A DNA stretch of 55,180 nucleotides. Source: Brumimicrobium oceani (GTDB taxonomy: Bacteria > Bacteroidota > Bacteroidia > Flavobacteriales_D > Crocinitomicaceae). Location: contig NZ_QFRJ01000017.1 of the NCBI RefSeq assembly GCF_003143775.1, positions 1 through 55,180 on the forward strand, written 5' to 3'. This document shows positions 24,437 to 33,760 of this stretch, piece by piece. The notes below the pieces were generated by a model. It had not been told where the DNA came from. It searched no databases and saw nothing but the letters and a program-made list of their open reading frames with translations. Position 1 is the stretch's first letter; each line of letters begins with the position of its first letter. The position numbers and the translations under genes are program-made.

Positions 24437-26746
24437 ATGAAAAAAATTATATTATTTATCGCCACTATTTTCACCGCGAATTTTGCTATTTCGCAATGTG
24501 ACATAGATATTAATACTGCCACAACTTCTATTGATTGTGGTAATACCTTTGTTTTAACCGCGGTTGGAACATCTCAAATATCATTATTAGATGAGAATTT
24601 TAATAATAGTACACTGGCATCAGGGTGGATTCCAAATCAGCCCGTTATGTTTAGTAATCCATGTGGTGCTCCGCCAGACGGATCACCTTCAGCATGGTTC
24701 GGTAATTCTCAGCCACATCCTCGGTTTTTAGAAACAACTGATTACGATGTGACCTGTGGTGGTGATATTTGTTTTATGATGAAGTATGCAACTCAAGGTG
24801 GCTCTGGGTCTTGCGAAGGACCCGAACTTACAAGTGAAGGTGTTGATTTGCAATATTCACTGAATTCTGGTGCCACATGGGTGAGTATAGCTTATCATCC
24901 ACCACTCAATGGTGGTTATGATGCTTATCAAACAACATGGAACCAATATTGTTATGCAATTCCTGCAGCTGCTCAAACTACTTCTACTAGATTTAGATGG
25001 ATTCAAGGTGGAAGCCATGGTGCCAATAATGACCATTGGGGTATTGATGATGTTCTGATATCTGCCTTGAATTGTGCTGTGTATTATTACGACTGGGCTG
25101 TTGATGGTACTCAGAATACTGCAGATACTGTTATTACGCAATCAGTAAACTCAAAGACCTATAATGTAATTTACACTAACGGTATCGATGATACATGTTC
25201 TGCTTCGATAACAATTGATGCCTCTCTTTCTCCTGACTTTGATTATTTCGCTCCTTGTGAAGGTGAACAGGTTACTTTTACTAACATCTCCACAGGTCCT
25301 TTTACGAACGCGAAGTGGATTTTCTTGAATGGAACAGACACAATTCAAGCTCCTAGTGCAACTTACACCTTCCCTCCAGGAAGTAATATGGATGTTGAAT
25401 TGTATATTGAGGATTCTGTAGGTTCGTGTACGGGAACCGTTACGAAAACGGTAGTTGAAACACCAAAATTACAATTGTCTGTTGATAATCAGGTGGATGT
25501 TACATGTAATGAAGGAGAGGATGGTATTGTGACAGTAGGTGTTTCTGAAGGAACTTCGCCTTATACTTATAGTTGGTCAAATTCAGTTTCTACAGGGGCA
25601 ACTGCCGATGATTTAGCATTTGGTCCAACGACGGTTACAGTAGTAGATTCTAATGGTTGTACAATTTCTGAAACAGTGAATATCGACCAACCAGAACCTT
25701 TAGTTATATCGAATGTATCGCCTGACACAGTTATTTGTATTGATGATCCTGTTGATCTATTTGCCGTGGGTTCAGGTGGAAGTACTGCCTATATTTATGA
25801 GTGGAGTGAGAACGGACAGGTGGTTGCCAACGGAAGTAATGTTACGGTTACGCCTACATCGGCATCTACCGAATATATGCTCGTGTTGAGTGAACAGTGT
25901 GGCTCTCCCCAGGATACAGCTTATGTTACTGTAAATTATCCAGATGAATTGATTCCTGCATTAACTCCAGATATCACAGGTGGTTGTTATCCTGTGGCAA
26001 TCGATTTTACAAACAGTACCAACACAAACGAGGTGATTGATTACACCGTATGGGATTATACCGATGGAAATATTGATACAATTGCTGGATCAGGAAATGC
26101 TGTTCATGAGTTTGATTTAGGAGTTTGGGGTGTAAATATGGAAATTGTTTCAGAAAGAGGGTGTAGGTATTTCCGATCGTATACCGACCTAATTGAAGGT
26201 TATCCTTATCCAGAGGCGAACTTTTATGTAAATCCGAACCCTGTTTCAATCTTTGAATCAACAGTGACGGCTTACGGAGAATCTAGTGGAGACATTGTTT
26301 CTTACCAATGGTTTGCTGAGGAAGCAGACCCTGACTATTCTTCCATTCAAAACCCAACACTTGAATACCCTTCAGAAATCAAAAACTATCCTTTAATACT
26401 TGTTGTTGAAAATGGTTATGGTTGTACGGATACCATTCAAAAGTTGGTTAGGGTAGAGAATGTGGTTACTATCTTTACTGCAAACACATTTACTCCTGAC
26501 GGTGATGGCTTAAATGATACTTGGAAGCCAAACTTATTAGGAATTGATACACAAAATTTCAGACTGGAAGTCTTTAACCGATGGGGAGAAACAGTTTTTG
26601 AATCTCAAGACCCTGATGGAGAGTGGGATGGGACATATGGAGGTAAGCTTGTAAAGGCAGGAACTTACATGTGGGTTATCCGTGTAAATGATTTTGAAAA
26701 TGATAATAAACATGAGTTTAATGGAAGTGTAAACGTGCTGAGATAA
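24437..26746 (+). CDS. Type IX-secreted multidomain surface protein (reelin-like, SprB repeat, CHU_C)
   Basis: Secreted protein of 769 aa. The signal peptide ends near residue 20. Residues about 45-210 look like a reelin-type jelly-roll subdomain, with SCEGPELTSEGVDLQYSLN, a GATWVSI turn, STRFRWIQGG and a WGIDDVLI end. PKD-like and SprB-repeat segments follow (about 275-420; TSPYTYSWSNS and GCTISETVNIDQPEP are typical), then further PKD-like units. The last 90 residues match the gliding-motility-associated CHU_C sorting domain: NTFTPDGDGLNDTW, EVFNRWGETVFES and AGTYMWVIRV. CHU_C domains direct export by the type IX system. The function is probably adhesion. It is followed by a strong terminator. 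Confidence 0.9.
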   Translation: MKKIILFIATIFTANFAISQCDIDINTATTSIDCGNTFVLTAVGTSQISLLDENFNNSTLASGWIPNQPVMFSNPCGAPPDGSPSAWFGNSQPHPRFLETTDYDVTCGGDICFMMKYATQGGSGSCEGPELTSEGVDLQYSLNSGATWVSIAYHPPLNGGYDAYQTTWNQYCYAIPAAAQTTSTRFRWIQGGSHGANNDHWGIDDVLISALNCAVYYYDWAVDGTQNTADTVITQSVNSKTYNVIYTNGIDDTCSASITIDASLSPDFDYFAPCEGEQVTFTNISTGPFTNAKWIFLNGTDTIQAPSATYTFPPGSNMDVELYIEDSVGSCTGTVTKTVVETPKLQLSVDNQVDVTCNEGEDGIVTVGVSEGTSPYTYSWSNSVSTGATADDLAFGPTTVTVVDSNGCTISETVNIDQPEPLVISNVSPDTVICIDDPVDLFAVGSGGSTAYIYEWSENGQVVANGSNVTVTPTSASTEYMLVLSEQCGSPQDTAYVTVNYPDELIPALTPDITGGCYPVAIDFTNSTNTNEVIDYTVWDYTDGNIDTIAGSGNAVHEFDLGVWGVNMEIVSERGCRYFRSYTDLIEGYPYPEANFYVNPNPVSIFESTVTAYGESSGDIVSYQWFAEEADPDYSSIQNPTLEYPSEIKNYPLILVVENGYGCTDTIQKLVRVENVVTIFTANTFTPDGDGLNDTWKPNLLGIDTQNFRLEVFNRWGETVFESQDPDGEWDGTYGGKLVKAGTYMWVIRVNDFENDNKHEFNGSVNVLR

Positions 26747-26773
26747 TTAGCCGAAACATAAATACAATTAGAA

Positions 26774-26808
26774 ATAGTCACTCTTTGAACAGAGTGGCTA
26801 TTTTTTTT
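26774..26808 (+). terminator. Rho-independent terminator after the CHU_C cargo gene
   Basis: An 11-bp stem ATAGTCACTCT/AGAGTGGCTAT with one G-U pair (26774-26784 with 26791-26801), loop TTGAAC and eight T. Confidence 0.9.
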
Positions 26809-26939
26809 GCCATGAGTTTGAAGAGGGAGTGTTGCTTGTTTTGTGTTAGCCTTATCTAATGGTCATTTAATATAAAGGATTCTCTTCAAAGGCGGAGGAT
26901 ATCTCTGGCTATCGACTGAATTTCTCCCGATTTTAAAAT

Positions 26940-26974
26940 GCTCTCTTTACCAAAATGATTGGAAAAAAGAGAGC
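26940..26974. repeat. Two-part hairpin in a long gene-free gap
   Basis: The outer stem GCTCTCTT/AAGAGAGC (26940-26947 with 26967-26974) encloses an inner CCAA/TTGG stem. No T-tract follows. The gap 26747-27686 otherwise holds the terminator above and dispersed element copy C; I find no gene in it. Confidence 0.6.
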
Positions 26975-27188
26975 TCATTGAAATCATTGACGAAGTATTT
27001 TTTTGATCTAATTTCTTCTGATTTGCTAACAACCGTTATATTCTTCAATTGGAGAGCATAGTTAACTTGTAAATTCGCTTATTACTTTTTTTCGACGAGT
27101 TTGTATTTCGTCCAATAATAATAGTAGAGCTAGCCTCTTAAGTCGCAGATTGTAAAAGCCTATTTTCTTCCCTACGAAATTTAAATTT

Positions 27189-27308
27189 AATGCTTGTCGA
27201 GAACTTTACCAGCAGTTTAATAAATTACAATAGAAAATTGTTCTCCCTTTAATTTGACTAGTCCCTTCCTTCAGGAGATAAATTGGTTTTTCTGAGGGAA
27301 GAGTCACT
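27189..27308 (+). repeat. Dispersed element, left module and hairpin (copy C)
   Basis: The left module 27189-27268 aligns with 5383-5454. It is followed by an imperfect hairpin (CTTCCTTCAG near 27275, CTGAGGGAAG near 27293) placed exactly where copy A has its perfect 18-bp inverted repeat. Conserved layout with diverged sequence suggests the hairpin is part of the element. Confidence 0.6.
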
Positions 27309-27460
27309 TTTAATCCATTTGTTATCAAAGTTCTTTACAAGAAAAGACAAATAGTGCTGGACATTAGTGCTTATTGCGATTTAAAAGGGTAGCCCTAAAA
27401 AATAAATATCCAGAAGTAAATTTCTATGTCAATTTTAGAGCTCAATAATCTGCTAAGTTT

Positions 27461-27535
27461 CTCACGAGATGATGGCTTAACCAGATGCTTAATAGGTTAG
27501 GAATATTTACTGGTAAAATGTCGGGTAGCCATTTA
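27461..27535 (+). repeat. Dispersed element, right end (copy C)
   Basis: Shares GATGCTTAATAGGTTAGGAATATTTACTGGTAAA-like sequence and the following TGTCGGGTAGCCATTT end with copies A and B, in diverged form. It lies 150 bases before rho. Confidence 0.55.
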
Positions 27536-27570
27536 AAAAATAATTGGTCTTAAATCTTTTTATATTTTAG

Positions 27571-27602
27571 TTGCATTTTACTAAAGAATATTTGTATTAT
27601 TG
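27571..27602 (+). promoter_or_regulatory. Possible rho promoter
   Basis: TTG at 27571-27573, a 21-base spacer, then TATTATTG at 27595-27602, one base off TAnnTTTG. It would give a leader of about 80 bases containing a short GCATCGC/GCGGTG hairpin. Confidence 0.35.
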
Positions 27603-27686
27603 TGGCATCGCAACTCTGCGGTGATCTCTATAAAGAAATATAACAAGCTTTTAGTTATCTCTTACAATATTATTTCATACAAGTAA

Positions 27687-29492
27687 ATGGAAAAAGACGA
27701 ATTAGCTGGGAAGAAACTCCCTGAATTGCGCGTTATCGCAAAAACACTTGGTATTAAGAAAGTTGAATCATTCAGAAAGTCAGAATTAATTGATATAATT
27801 AAGAAGGGCGGTCCATCAGACCAAAATACTTCGGCAAATGAGGATGCTAAGAATTCTGCAGAACCTGCAACAAAAGAAGTTGAACCAAAGGCAACTCAGC
27901 GAAAAAGAAAAGTGAAGGAAGCAGAGCCGATCGCGGCATCAGACAAAAAGAAGGAGTCCATAGAAACATCCAAAGAATCTCCAAAAAAGGAAGAAAGCAA
28001 TAATAACACATCGGCAGATGATTCGGAACCTAAGAAAACTAAAAAATCTGAAACAAGCGATTCTTCCGAAGCTACAAAACCTGTAAAAAGGGAACAAACC
28101 GACGCTAAGAGATTAAGAGAGATAAGAGAAAAAAGAAAAGCCAACAAAAATCCCTTAGACAAAAAGGGCCAAGATAAAAAGAACAGCGATAATAAAACTC
28201 AGGACACCAAGGGCTTTATAAAAGTTAATGGTGATAATGGAAAGGCGAAGGATTCCAAATCAAATAATCCACGCTCATCTAAAAATGATAACGCTAAAAA
28301 CCCTAGAAACGATAATCCTAACGCTAATCGTAAAAATGACAACCAAAAGGCAAGAGAAAAGAAATATGATCTTTCTGGAATTGTAGCTGCGGAAGGTGTT
28401 TTGGAAGTGATGCAAGATGGATTTGGTTTTTTACGTTCTTCAGATTATAACTATTTGTCTTCTCCTGATGATATATATGTTAGTCACAGTCAGATTAAAT
28501 TGTTTGGTTTAAAAACTGGAGATACGGTTTACGGAACAATCCGTCCACCTAAAGAAGGGGAAAAATATTTCCCACTGGTAAGGGTGGACTCTATTAATGG
28601 ACGTGACCCTGCATTTATTCGTGATCGTGTTCCTTTCCAATACTTAACACCTTTATTTCCTGATGAAAAGTTTAAGTTAACTGGTCATAGACAAGAAAGC
28701 ATGTCCACGAGAATTATGGACTTGTTTGCACCAATCGGAAAAGGACAACGTGGAATGATAGTAGCACAGCCTAAAACGGGTAAAACCGTTTTGCTAAAGG
28801 ATGTGGCCAACGCTATTGCTGCAAATCATCCAGAGACATATTTAATTATTTTACTAATTGATGAACGTCCTGAAGAGGTGACTGACATGGCAAGAAGTGT
28901 GAATGCAGAAGTTATTGCTTCCACCTTTGATGAGCCAGCAGAACAACACGTAAAAGTGGCGAACATGGTACTAGAGAAAGCCAAAAGAATGGTTGAATGT
29001 GGTCATGATGTTTGTATTTTATTAGATTCTATTACACGTTTAGCACGTGCTTATAATACAGTATCACCCGCCTCTGGTAAGGTGCTTTCAGGGGGAGTTG
29101 ACGCCAACGCCTTGCAAAAACCAAAACGCTTCTTTGGAGCTGCACGTAAAATTGAAAACGGAGGTTCACTTTCAATTCTGGCAACAGCATTAACGGATAC
29201 TGGTTCCAAAATGGATGAGGTGATTTTTGAAGAATTCAAAGGAACAGGAAATATGGAGCTTCAATTGGATAGAAAAATCGCAAATAGACGAATTTATCCA
29301 GCTATTGACATCTTGACTTCTGGTACAAGACGTGAAGATTTACTAATGGACAAAGAAACGCTTCAACGTGTTTGGTTGTTACGTAAAGTGGTAGCAGATA
29401 TGAACCCAATTGAAGCTATGGAATTCATGAAAAACAATATGAAGGACACAAAGAGCAATGAAGAGTTTTTAGTTTCAATGCATAATACATAG
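27687..29492 (+). CDS. rho: Transcription termination factor Rho
   Basis: Hexameric RNA-dependent ATPase that ends transcription. 601 aa against about 420 in E. coli. The N-terminal helical SAP-like Rho_N domain (1-42) is followed by a large low-complexity Lys/Asn/Ser/Glu-rich insert (about 43-225). Then come the cold-shock RNA-binding domain (about 228-305) and the ATPase core. Walker A QPKTGKT is at 361-367, Walker [12 protein letters not shown] at 441-451, the Q-loop region is near 463-476 and the R-loop [15 protein letters not shown] near 503-517. Such inserts are known in Bacteroidota Rho proteins and may aid RNA binding or condensation. A DUF4199 gene follows 3 bases after the stop. Confidence 0.97.
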   Translation: MEKDELAGKKLPELRVIAKTLGIKKVESFRKSELIDIIKKGGPSDQNTSANEDAKNSAEPATKEVEPKATQRKRKVKEAEPIAASDKKKESIETSKESPKKEESNNNTSADDSEPKKTKKSETSDSSEATKPVKREQTDAKRLREIREKRKANKNPLDKKGQDKKNSDNKTQDTKGFIKVNGDNGKAKDSKSNNPRSSKNDNAKNPRNDNPNANRKNDNQKAREKKYDLSGIVAAEGVLEVMQDGFGFLRSSDYNYLSSPDDIYVSHSQIKLFGLKTGDTVYGTIRPPKEGEKYFPLVRVDSINGRDPAFIRDRVPFQYLTPLFPDEKFKLTGHRQESMSTRIMDLFAPIGKGQRGMIVAQPKTGKTVLLKDVANAIAANHPETYLIILLIDERPEEVTDMARSVNAEVIASTFDEPAEQHVKVANMVLEKAKRMVECGHDVCILLDSITRLARAYNTVSPASGKVLSGGVDANALQKPKRFFGAARKIENGGSLSILATALTDTGSKMDEVIFEEFKGTGNMELQLDRKIANRRIYPAIDILTSGTRREDLLMDKETLQRVWLLRKVVADMNPIEAMEFMKNNMKDTKSNEEFLVSMHNT

Positions 29493-29495
29493 AAT

Positions 29496-30068
29496 ATGAG
29501 ACCGGCATTAAAGATGGCGCTGTTGTTTTCCGGCGCATGGATTTTATTAAAATTAATCCTGTTATCCCTCGATATATTTCAAGAAGATGTTGTAAAACCT
29601 GGATTAGTGAATAATCTATTTCTTTTATTAGCGATAAGTGTTGGTCTTTATCTGGAAAAACAAAAGGAGGGTTTCGGAACGGGAACCCCCTTGTCTGATA
29701 TAAAGCGGGCGTTAACAGCAGGTGCTCCCTATGTATTGATCGTATCTGTTTTTATGTTTTTCTACTACGATACGATTAATCCGGATTTTATAGATAATAG
29801 AGTCACTGAAAGAATGGATGTTATCTATGATGAAGCCCAAGATGAAGCCTATGTGGATACGCTGCGTGTACACAATCCTGAGTTTAGAGTGATGACAACG
29901 GAAGAAATATTGCGCGATATTAAGTCAGATACAGAAAGCGCCTTATCTGCCAAAACCCTATTTGTCTTCTCACTCCTTGGATTAATGGTGATGGCGTTGA
30001 CTTACGCGATATTCGTCACATTAATCTATAGAAAAATTTTATTGAGAGATTACTACCCAAAGCGCTGA
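29496..30068 (+). CDS. DUF4199-type membrane protein
   Basis: Membrane protein of 190 aa of unknown function. Four hydrophobic segments (about 7-27, 38-54, 75-94, 155-177) with a long, acidic, extracytoplasmic or cytoplasmic loop (about 100-150) match the DUF4199 layout seen across Bacteroidota. No catalytic motif is visible. It starts 3 bases after rho and is surely co-transcribed; whether this reflects function is unknown. After its stop come about 340 bases of structured non-coding DNA before a terminator-like hairpin. Confidence 0.8.
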   Translation: MRPALKMALLFSGAWILLKLILLSLDIFQEDVVKPGLVNNLFLLLAISVGLYLEKQKEGFGTGTPLSDIKRALTAGAPYVLIVSVFMFFYYDTINPDFIDNRVTERMDVIYDEAQDEAYVDTLRVHNPEFRVMTTEEILRDIKSDTESALSAKTLFVFSLLGLMVMALTYAIFVTLIYRKILLRDYYPKR

Positions 30069-30089
30069 TTTTTTAAAAGCGTAGGCACA

Positions 30090-30440
30090 CGTTACACTTT
30101 ATCGCCTTATTGGCATTGCGTGTAATGTCTTGTCAATAAATAAGCTTTTTAAGCCCTTTTTACTGAGTAGAGCTCTGAAGATTAGAGCGTACTCCATGCT
30201 CTTTGTTTATTGACTAACGCGAAAAGGGCTGGGAGTTCGGACTTTGAATTTATCGAAACGTATCCCACCTTGTTATCTGGCCAACAGGAATAAACTTTCG
30301 AAGCAACTGATTCTGTCCTCGCTTTTTCCTGCTTTTTTTATAAATTACCTTTCTTTCCTTAGACCACGATAATAGGGTAGAATCAACTCAGGTTAAGGGA
30401 TTATCTTTGGGGTGCAACAAGTTTAGGTTGCACACTTTTT
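30090..30440 (+). ncRNA. Candidate structured RNA or long structured 3'UTR with possible pseudoknot
   Basis: Paired segments are strong. TTACAC/GTGTAA (about 30091/30119) encloses GCC/GGC. GTCAATAAATAAG (30132-30144) pairs with TTTGTTTATTGAC (30202-30214), 13 bp with two G-U pairs. Inside lies GAGTA-GCTCT/AGAGC-TACTC (30165-30194). AGCCCTTTT (30152-30160) pairs perfectly with AAAAGGGCT (30222-30230), which crosses the second helix. The stretch ends at a terminator-like hairpin. It is not tmRNA, SRP RNA or RNase P by motif; 6S-like RNA cannot be excluded. Expression is unproven. Confidence 0.4.
30412..30440 (+). terminator. Rho-independent terminator-like hairpin
   Basis: Perfect 7-bp stem GTGCAAC/GTTGCAC (30412-30418 with 30427-30433), 8-base loop, then ACTTTTT. 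TATCTTTG at 30402-30409 overlaps its foot and also matches a -7 box, so the site could be read two ways. Confidence 0.65.
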
Positions 30441-30509
30441 ATACTTAAACTGTGTTGAAAATAAGTTGGTATTTCTTAGAATAAAGCTCAAAATTAAAGC
30501 ATAGAGCGA

Positions 30510-31040
30510 TCAATTTAAGACAACAATTGCTAAGTTTAGTGCAGTAGCAAAGGAAACCCATAAAAGGTATGGAATTAATAAAAAAGCGGAAAGCCTATCT
30601 AATCTATAAAAGTGTCTAATCAGAATAATAATAAAGGCCAGAATTATAAAAATTATGGCTAGTGCTAGTCCTGGCATATGTAACCCGAAGAAAACTGGTG
30701 TCCATATCAGATTAAAAATAAGATGAATCAAAAAGATTACAATTCCTCTTTTAGCAAATTTTTTGATGGTTGGGTAGCGTCCAACTGAAACAATTTGCCA
30801 AATAATCGCCAAAGATCCTCCCATTAGAATATACAAAATTGACCAAGCAGGGCCGAATAACCAGTTTGGTGGGGTGAAAAAGGGCTTGTTTAGTCCATCA
30901 TACCATTCTTGGAATCCACCCATAGATGACAATCCACTGAATGTTCCTAAACCAAGAATTCCGAGTGAACAAATTAAGATTTTCCACCAAAGTCCACTTT
31001 TAAAAGAAGATGTGTTGTGCGGTCCTGAATGTATTTGCAT
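30510..31040 (-). CDS. tspO: TspO/MBR family tryptophan-rich sensory protein
   Basis: Five-helix membrane protein of 176 aa from the ATG at 31040; a TTG three codons upstream is the alternative. The family core is clear: FSGLSS early, the GLNKPFFTPPNWLFGPAW block (about 50-67), NLIWTPVFFGLH near 113-124 and aromatic-rich helices. TspO proteins bind porphyrins or sterol-like ligands and are linked to stress and photooxidative responses. It overlaps the end of the deacetylase gene by 41 bases, so translation is coupled. Convergent with the rho operon. Confidence 0.92.
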   Translation of the reverse strand: MQIHSGPHNTSSFKSGLWWKILICSLGILGLGTFSGLSSMGGFQEWYDGLNKPFFTPPNWLFGPAWSILYILMGGSLAIIWQIVSVGRYPTIKKFAKRGIVIFLIHLIFNLIWTPVFFGLHMPGLALAIIFIILAFIIILIRHFYRLDRLSAFLLIPYLLWVSFATALNLAIVVLN

Positions 31041-31902
31041 GTGCCTCAATTATATATTTAATTTCTTCAGAATATCCTCCCCCCATACTTACAACGATGG
31101 GTAAATTTAATTCTTTCGCTAAGTTTAGAACAATTTTATCTCTTTGTTTGCATCCTTCAATGCTTACTCCAAGTCGCCCTAGTTTATCTGTCTCAATGAT
31201 ATCGATTCCCGATTGGAAAAACAAAAAATCAGGAGCGAAAAATTTTAAAATTCGATCTAAGGATTGTTCTAATAGGTAAATATACTCATTATCTTTTATA
31301 CCGTCAGGTAAAGGGACGTCAAGATCAGAAGTTTCCTTTTTTAAAGGATAGTTATTTTCACCGTGCATACTAAAGGTGAAAACATTTGCATTGTTTCGAA
31401 ACACTTCTGCTGTTCCGTTTCCTTGATGAACATCCAAGTCAATGATTAATATTTTGCTTGCTTTGTTCTGGTCTAAAAGCCATTGAGCAGCAATAGCTTG
31501 ATCATTCAGTAGGCAAAATCCTTCACCGTGATCAGTAAATGAATGATGAGTTCCTCCAGCAATATTCATTGATACACCATGTTCTAGGGCGTATTCAGCA
31601 CATTGGCGTGTACCTTCCATGATTATTTGTTCCCTTAGAATTAAATCTTCATTGTGAACAAATCCTGTTTTTCTTTGTGCCCTTCGGTCTAACTTTAATT
31701 CTGTTAAGTTTTGAAAGTAGTCTGCATGGTGAATTGCTAGCACCTGTTCTTTGCTTATTATTCCTGGACTAAAGAAAGCATCTTCTTCAACTGTACCTTC
31801 CAAAAGTAGTTGCTTTGGAAGCAATTCATATTTTACCATAGGAAATCTGTGTCCTTCGGGTAAAGAATGAATATAATAATCGTTAAAAGCAATTTTTAGC
31901 AT
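31000..31902 (-). CDS. Histone-deacetylase-superfamily amidohydrolase
   Basis: Zn-dependent deacetylase of the HDAC/AcuC/acetylpolyamine amidohydrolase superfamily, 300 aa from the ATG at 31902. The TTG at 31920 would overlap the previous gene. In 306-aa numbering, the His-His charge-relay pair is at 125-126, the Zn ligands are Asp163, His165 (in DLDVHQGNGT) and Asp240 (SGID), and the transition-state Tyr283 lies in GGGY. All catalytic residues are present. The substrate is unknown (protein lysine, acetoin-type or polyamine). It lies between a DUF819 membrane protein and tspO in a compact three-gene unit. Confidence 0.93.
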   Translation of the reverse strand: MLKIAFNDYYIHSLPEGHRFPMVKYELLPKQLLLEGTVEEDAFFSPGIISKEQVLAIHHADYFQNLTELKLDRRAQRKTGFVHNEDLILREQIIMEGTRQCAEYALEHGVSMNIAGGTHHSFTDHGEGFCLLNDQAIAAQWLLDQNKASKILIIDLDVHQGNGTAEVFRNNANVFTFSMHGENNYPLKKETSDLDVPLPDGIKDNEYIYLLEQSLDRILKFFAPDFLFFQSGIDIIETDKLGRLGVSIEGCKQRDKIVLNLAKELNLPIVVSMGGGYSEEIKYIIEAHANTFRTAQHIFF

Positions 31903-31906
31903 GGAT

Positions 31907-33571
31907 CTACATTGGGGCAACCATTCTCATTAATTCGGCGGCCATAATTGCGCCAAAAGTTCCTATGAAATATCCAACAACGGCCATCAAAACTCCGACT
32001 GTTGTTAACGCAGGATGAAAGGCATTGGCAACAATAGGAGCAGAGGCAGCACCACCTACATTGGCTTGACTTCCCACAGCCAAGAAGAAAAAAGGTGCTT
32101 TAATTATTTTAGCTACAACGATTAAAAGTAAGGCATGGAATGCCATCCAGATAAGCCCCACAAAGATTAAGAGTGGCTTGTCAAAAATCATGGTAATGTC
32201 AACTTTCATACCGATGGTCGCCACCAAGATATATAAGAAAACAGACCCTATTTTTGATGCTCCTGCGCCTTCATAGTTTTTGGCTCTTGTAAAGCTTAAG
32301 ATTAGTCCATAAACAGTTGAGATAACAACCATCCAAAAGAACTGACTGGAGAATGTGTTTCCTTTTCCATAGTTTTCTAAAAAGAAACCAGAAAGATATT
32401 TTCCAGCAAAGTGTGCTAAGGCAACGCCTCCAAATACTAAACCTGTGATAACCATAAAGTCGGTAAGCGTTGTTTTTCTTTCTACTTTCTTCTGGAAATC
32501 CTCAACCTTTACTACTAATCTATCAATGGAGCTACTATCTGCTTTCAACCATTTATCGATTTTTGCTTTTTTACCAATTCCAAATAAGATCACCGCCATC
32601 CAAATATTGGCAACAACGATATCTACGAGAATCATTCCACCGAAAAGTGTTTCTTTGTATTTGTAGGTTTCGAGCATAGCAGTTTGATTTGCACCTCCAC
32701 CAATCCAAGATCCGGCTATTGTAGCCAAACCTTTCCAGGTCGCCTCATTTCCGCTTCCGCCCACTGTTTCAGGTGAAATAAATGTGAAGATCCATACCGC
32801 AAAGACTCCTCCCAATATAATTCCGATTGTTCCAGTGAAGAACATAATCAAACTTTTAGAACCTAATCCAATTAAACTTTTTATGTCAGCAGACAGTATG
32901 AGGAGAATCAAAGAACCTGGCAGCAAATAGCGACTAGCCATATAATATAGGTTAGTTGATTCAGGATCAATAATGTTGAATGAGGTTAAGGATGCGGGAA
33001 TCATGTAACACAAGAAAAGAGCTGGAATTATGGTGTAGAAACTTTTCCAAGCTTTACTTTTTAAACTTGCTGTAAAAAAGATGAGCGCAAGTACAACTGT
33101 TAAAATTCCCAATACAATTCTGTCATCTGTTACCAATGCATTTCTCGGAGCCTTGGCTAAAAAACTCACTTTAGTTTCTCCTTTATGTTCGTTGAAAGTA
33201 AGTTCTTCGTTGTTTTTATAGACTTTCAATCTTACTTTTATTAATTCATCTGGTCCAGGATTCTTAAAAAAGATGTTATTGATGCTATTGACTTTTATCG
33301 AATCTTCATTGAAGAAAACTTGAATTTCATCTGCGTTCTTTAAGACTCTTCTGTCGTCATCATCAAAGGAAATAATACCGTATGGAGATGTACTGTATAT
33401 TTTCTTTTCTTTTCCGAATTGGTAGGACTCCATTTTGTCCAAAACATTCTGTGGAATTTCATCTGTGGAAATGAGTAAACTATCTTTCCCACTTTTTAAA
33501 ACATGCTCTTGCGCATTTGTTTGTGAAATTGTTAAAAGAAAACCGATGATTAAAAAAAAGAATTTTTTCAT
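31907..33571 (-). CDS. DUF819 membrane protein with exported N-terminal domain
   Basis: Protein of 554 aa. A signal peptide (1-20) precedes a soluble domain (about 21-145) of alternating strands and charged residues. About ten membrane helices (about 152-554) with the DUF819 (YjcL-like) pattern follow: WIGGGANQTAML near 287-298, a central cytoplasmic charged stretch near 340-370, and VGGAASAPIVANAFHP near 503-518. DUF819 proteins resemble transporters of the bile-acid/CPA superfamily, but no substrate is established. The extracytoplasmic N-terminal extension is an addition to the usual family layout. It is the first gene of the DUF819-deacetylase-tspO unit, 4 bases before the deacetylase ATG. 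Confidence 0.88.
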   Translation of the reverse strand: MKKFFFLIIGFLLTISQTNAQEHVLKSGKDSLLISTDEIPQNVLDKMESYQFGKEKKIYSTSPYGIISFDDDDRRVLKNADEIQVFFNEDSIKVNSINNIFFKNPGPDELIKVRLKVYKNNEELTFNEHKGETKVSFLAKAPRNALVTDDRIVLGILTVVLALIFFTASLKSKAWKSFYTIIPALFLCYMIPASLTSFNIIDPESTNLYYMASRYLLPGSLILLILSADIKSLIGLGSKSLIMFFTGTIGIILGGVFAVWIFTFISPETVGGSGNEATWKGLATIAGSWIGGGANQTAMLETYKYKETLFGGMILVDIVVANIWMAVILFGIGKKAKIDKWLKADSSSIDRLVVKVEDFQKKVERKTTLTDFMVITGLVFGGVALAHFAGKYLSGFFLENYGKGNTFSSQFFWMVVISTVYGLILSFTRAKNYEGAGASKIGSVFLYILVATIGMKVDITMIFDKPLLIFVGLIWMAFHALLLIVVAKIIKAPFFFLAVGSQANVGGAASAPIVANAFHPALTTVGVLMAVVGYFIGTFGAIMAAELMRMVAPM

Positions 33572-33760
33572 GAAAGTATATCTTGTTTATTTGGAGCACC
33601 AAAATAATTAACAATTCTGAAATACACCTCTATTTATTGGTGTTTATTTCTAATTCTCTTTCATTATTTGGCTTTTGAGCTAAAATAAAAGCTTCTTTAC
33701 GATTTTGACCTGTTTTGTTTTTCAATGGTGCATGCTTTTGGTTAATACTGCATATCGTTG

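Noticed and set aside
27896-28162. 88-aa minus-strand frame within rho
   Set aside because: Antisense shadow of the low-complexity Rho insert.
30085-30440. tmRNA, SRP RNA or RNase P RNA
   Set aside because: None of their conserved core motifs (tag frame with Ala-tRNA-like ends, GGAAGGAAGCA-type SRP tip, RNase P CR-I/CR-V) is present.
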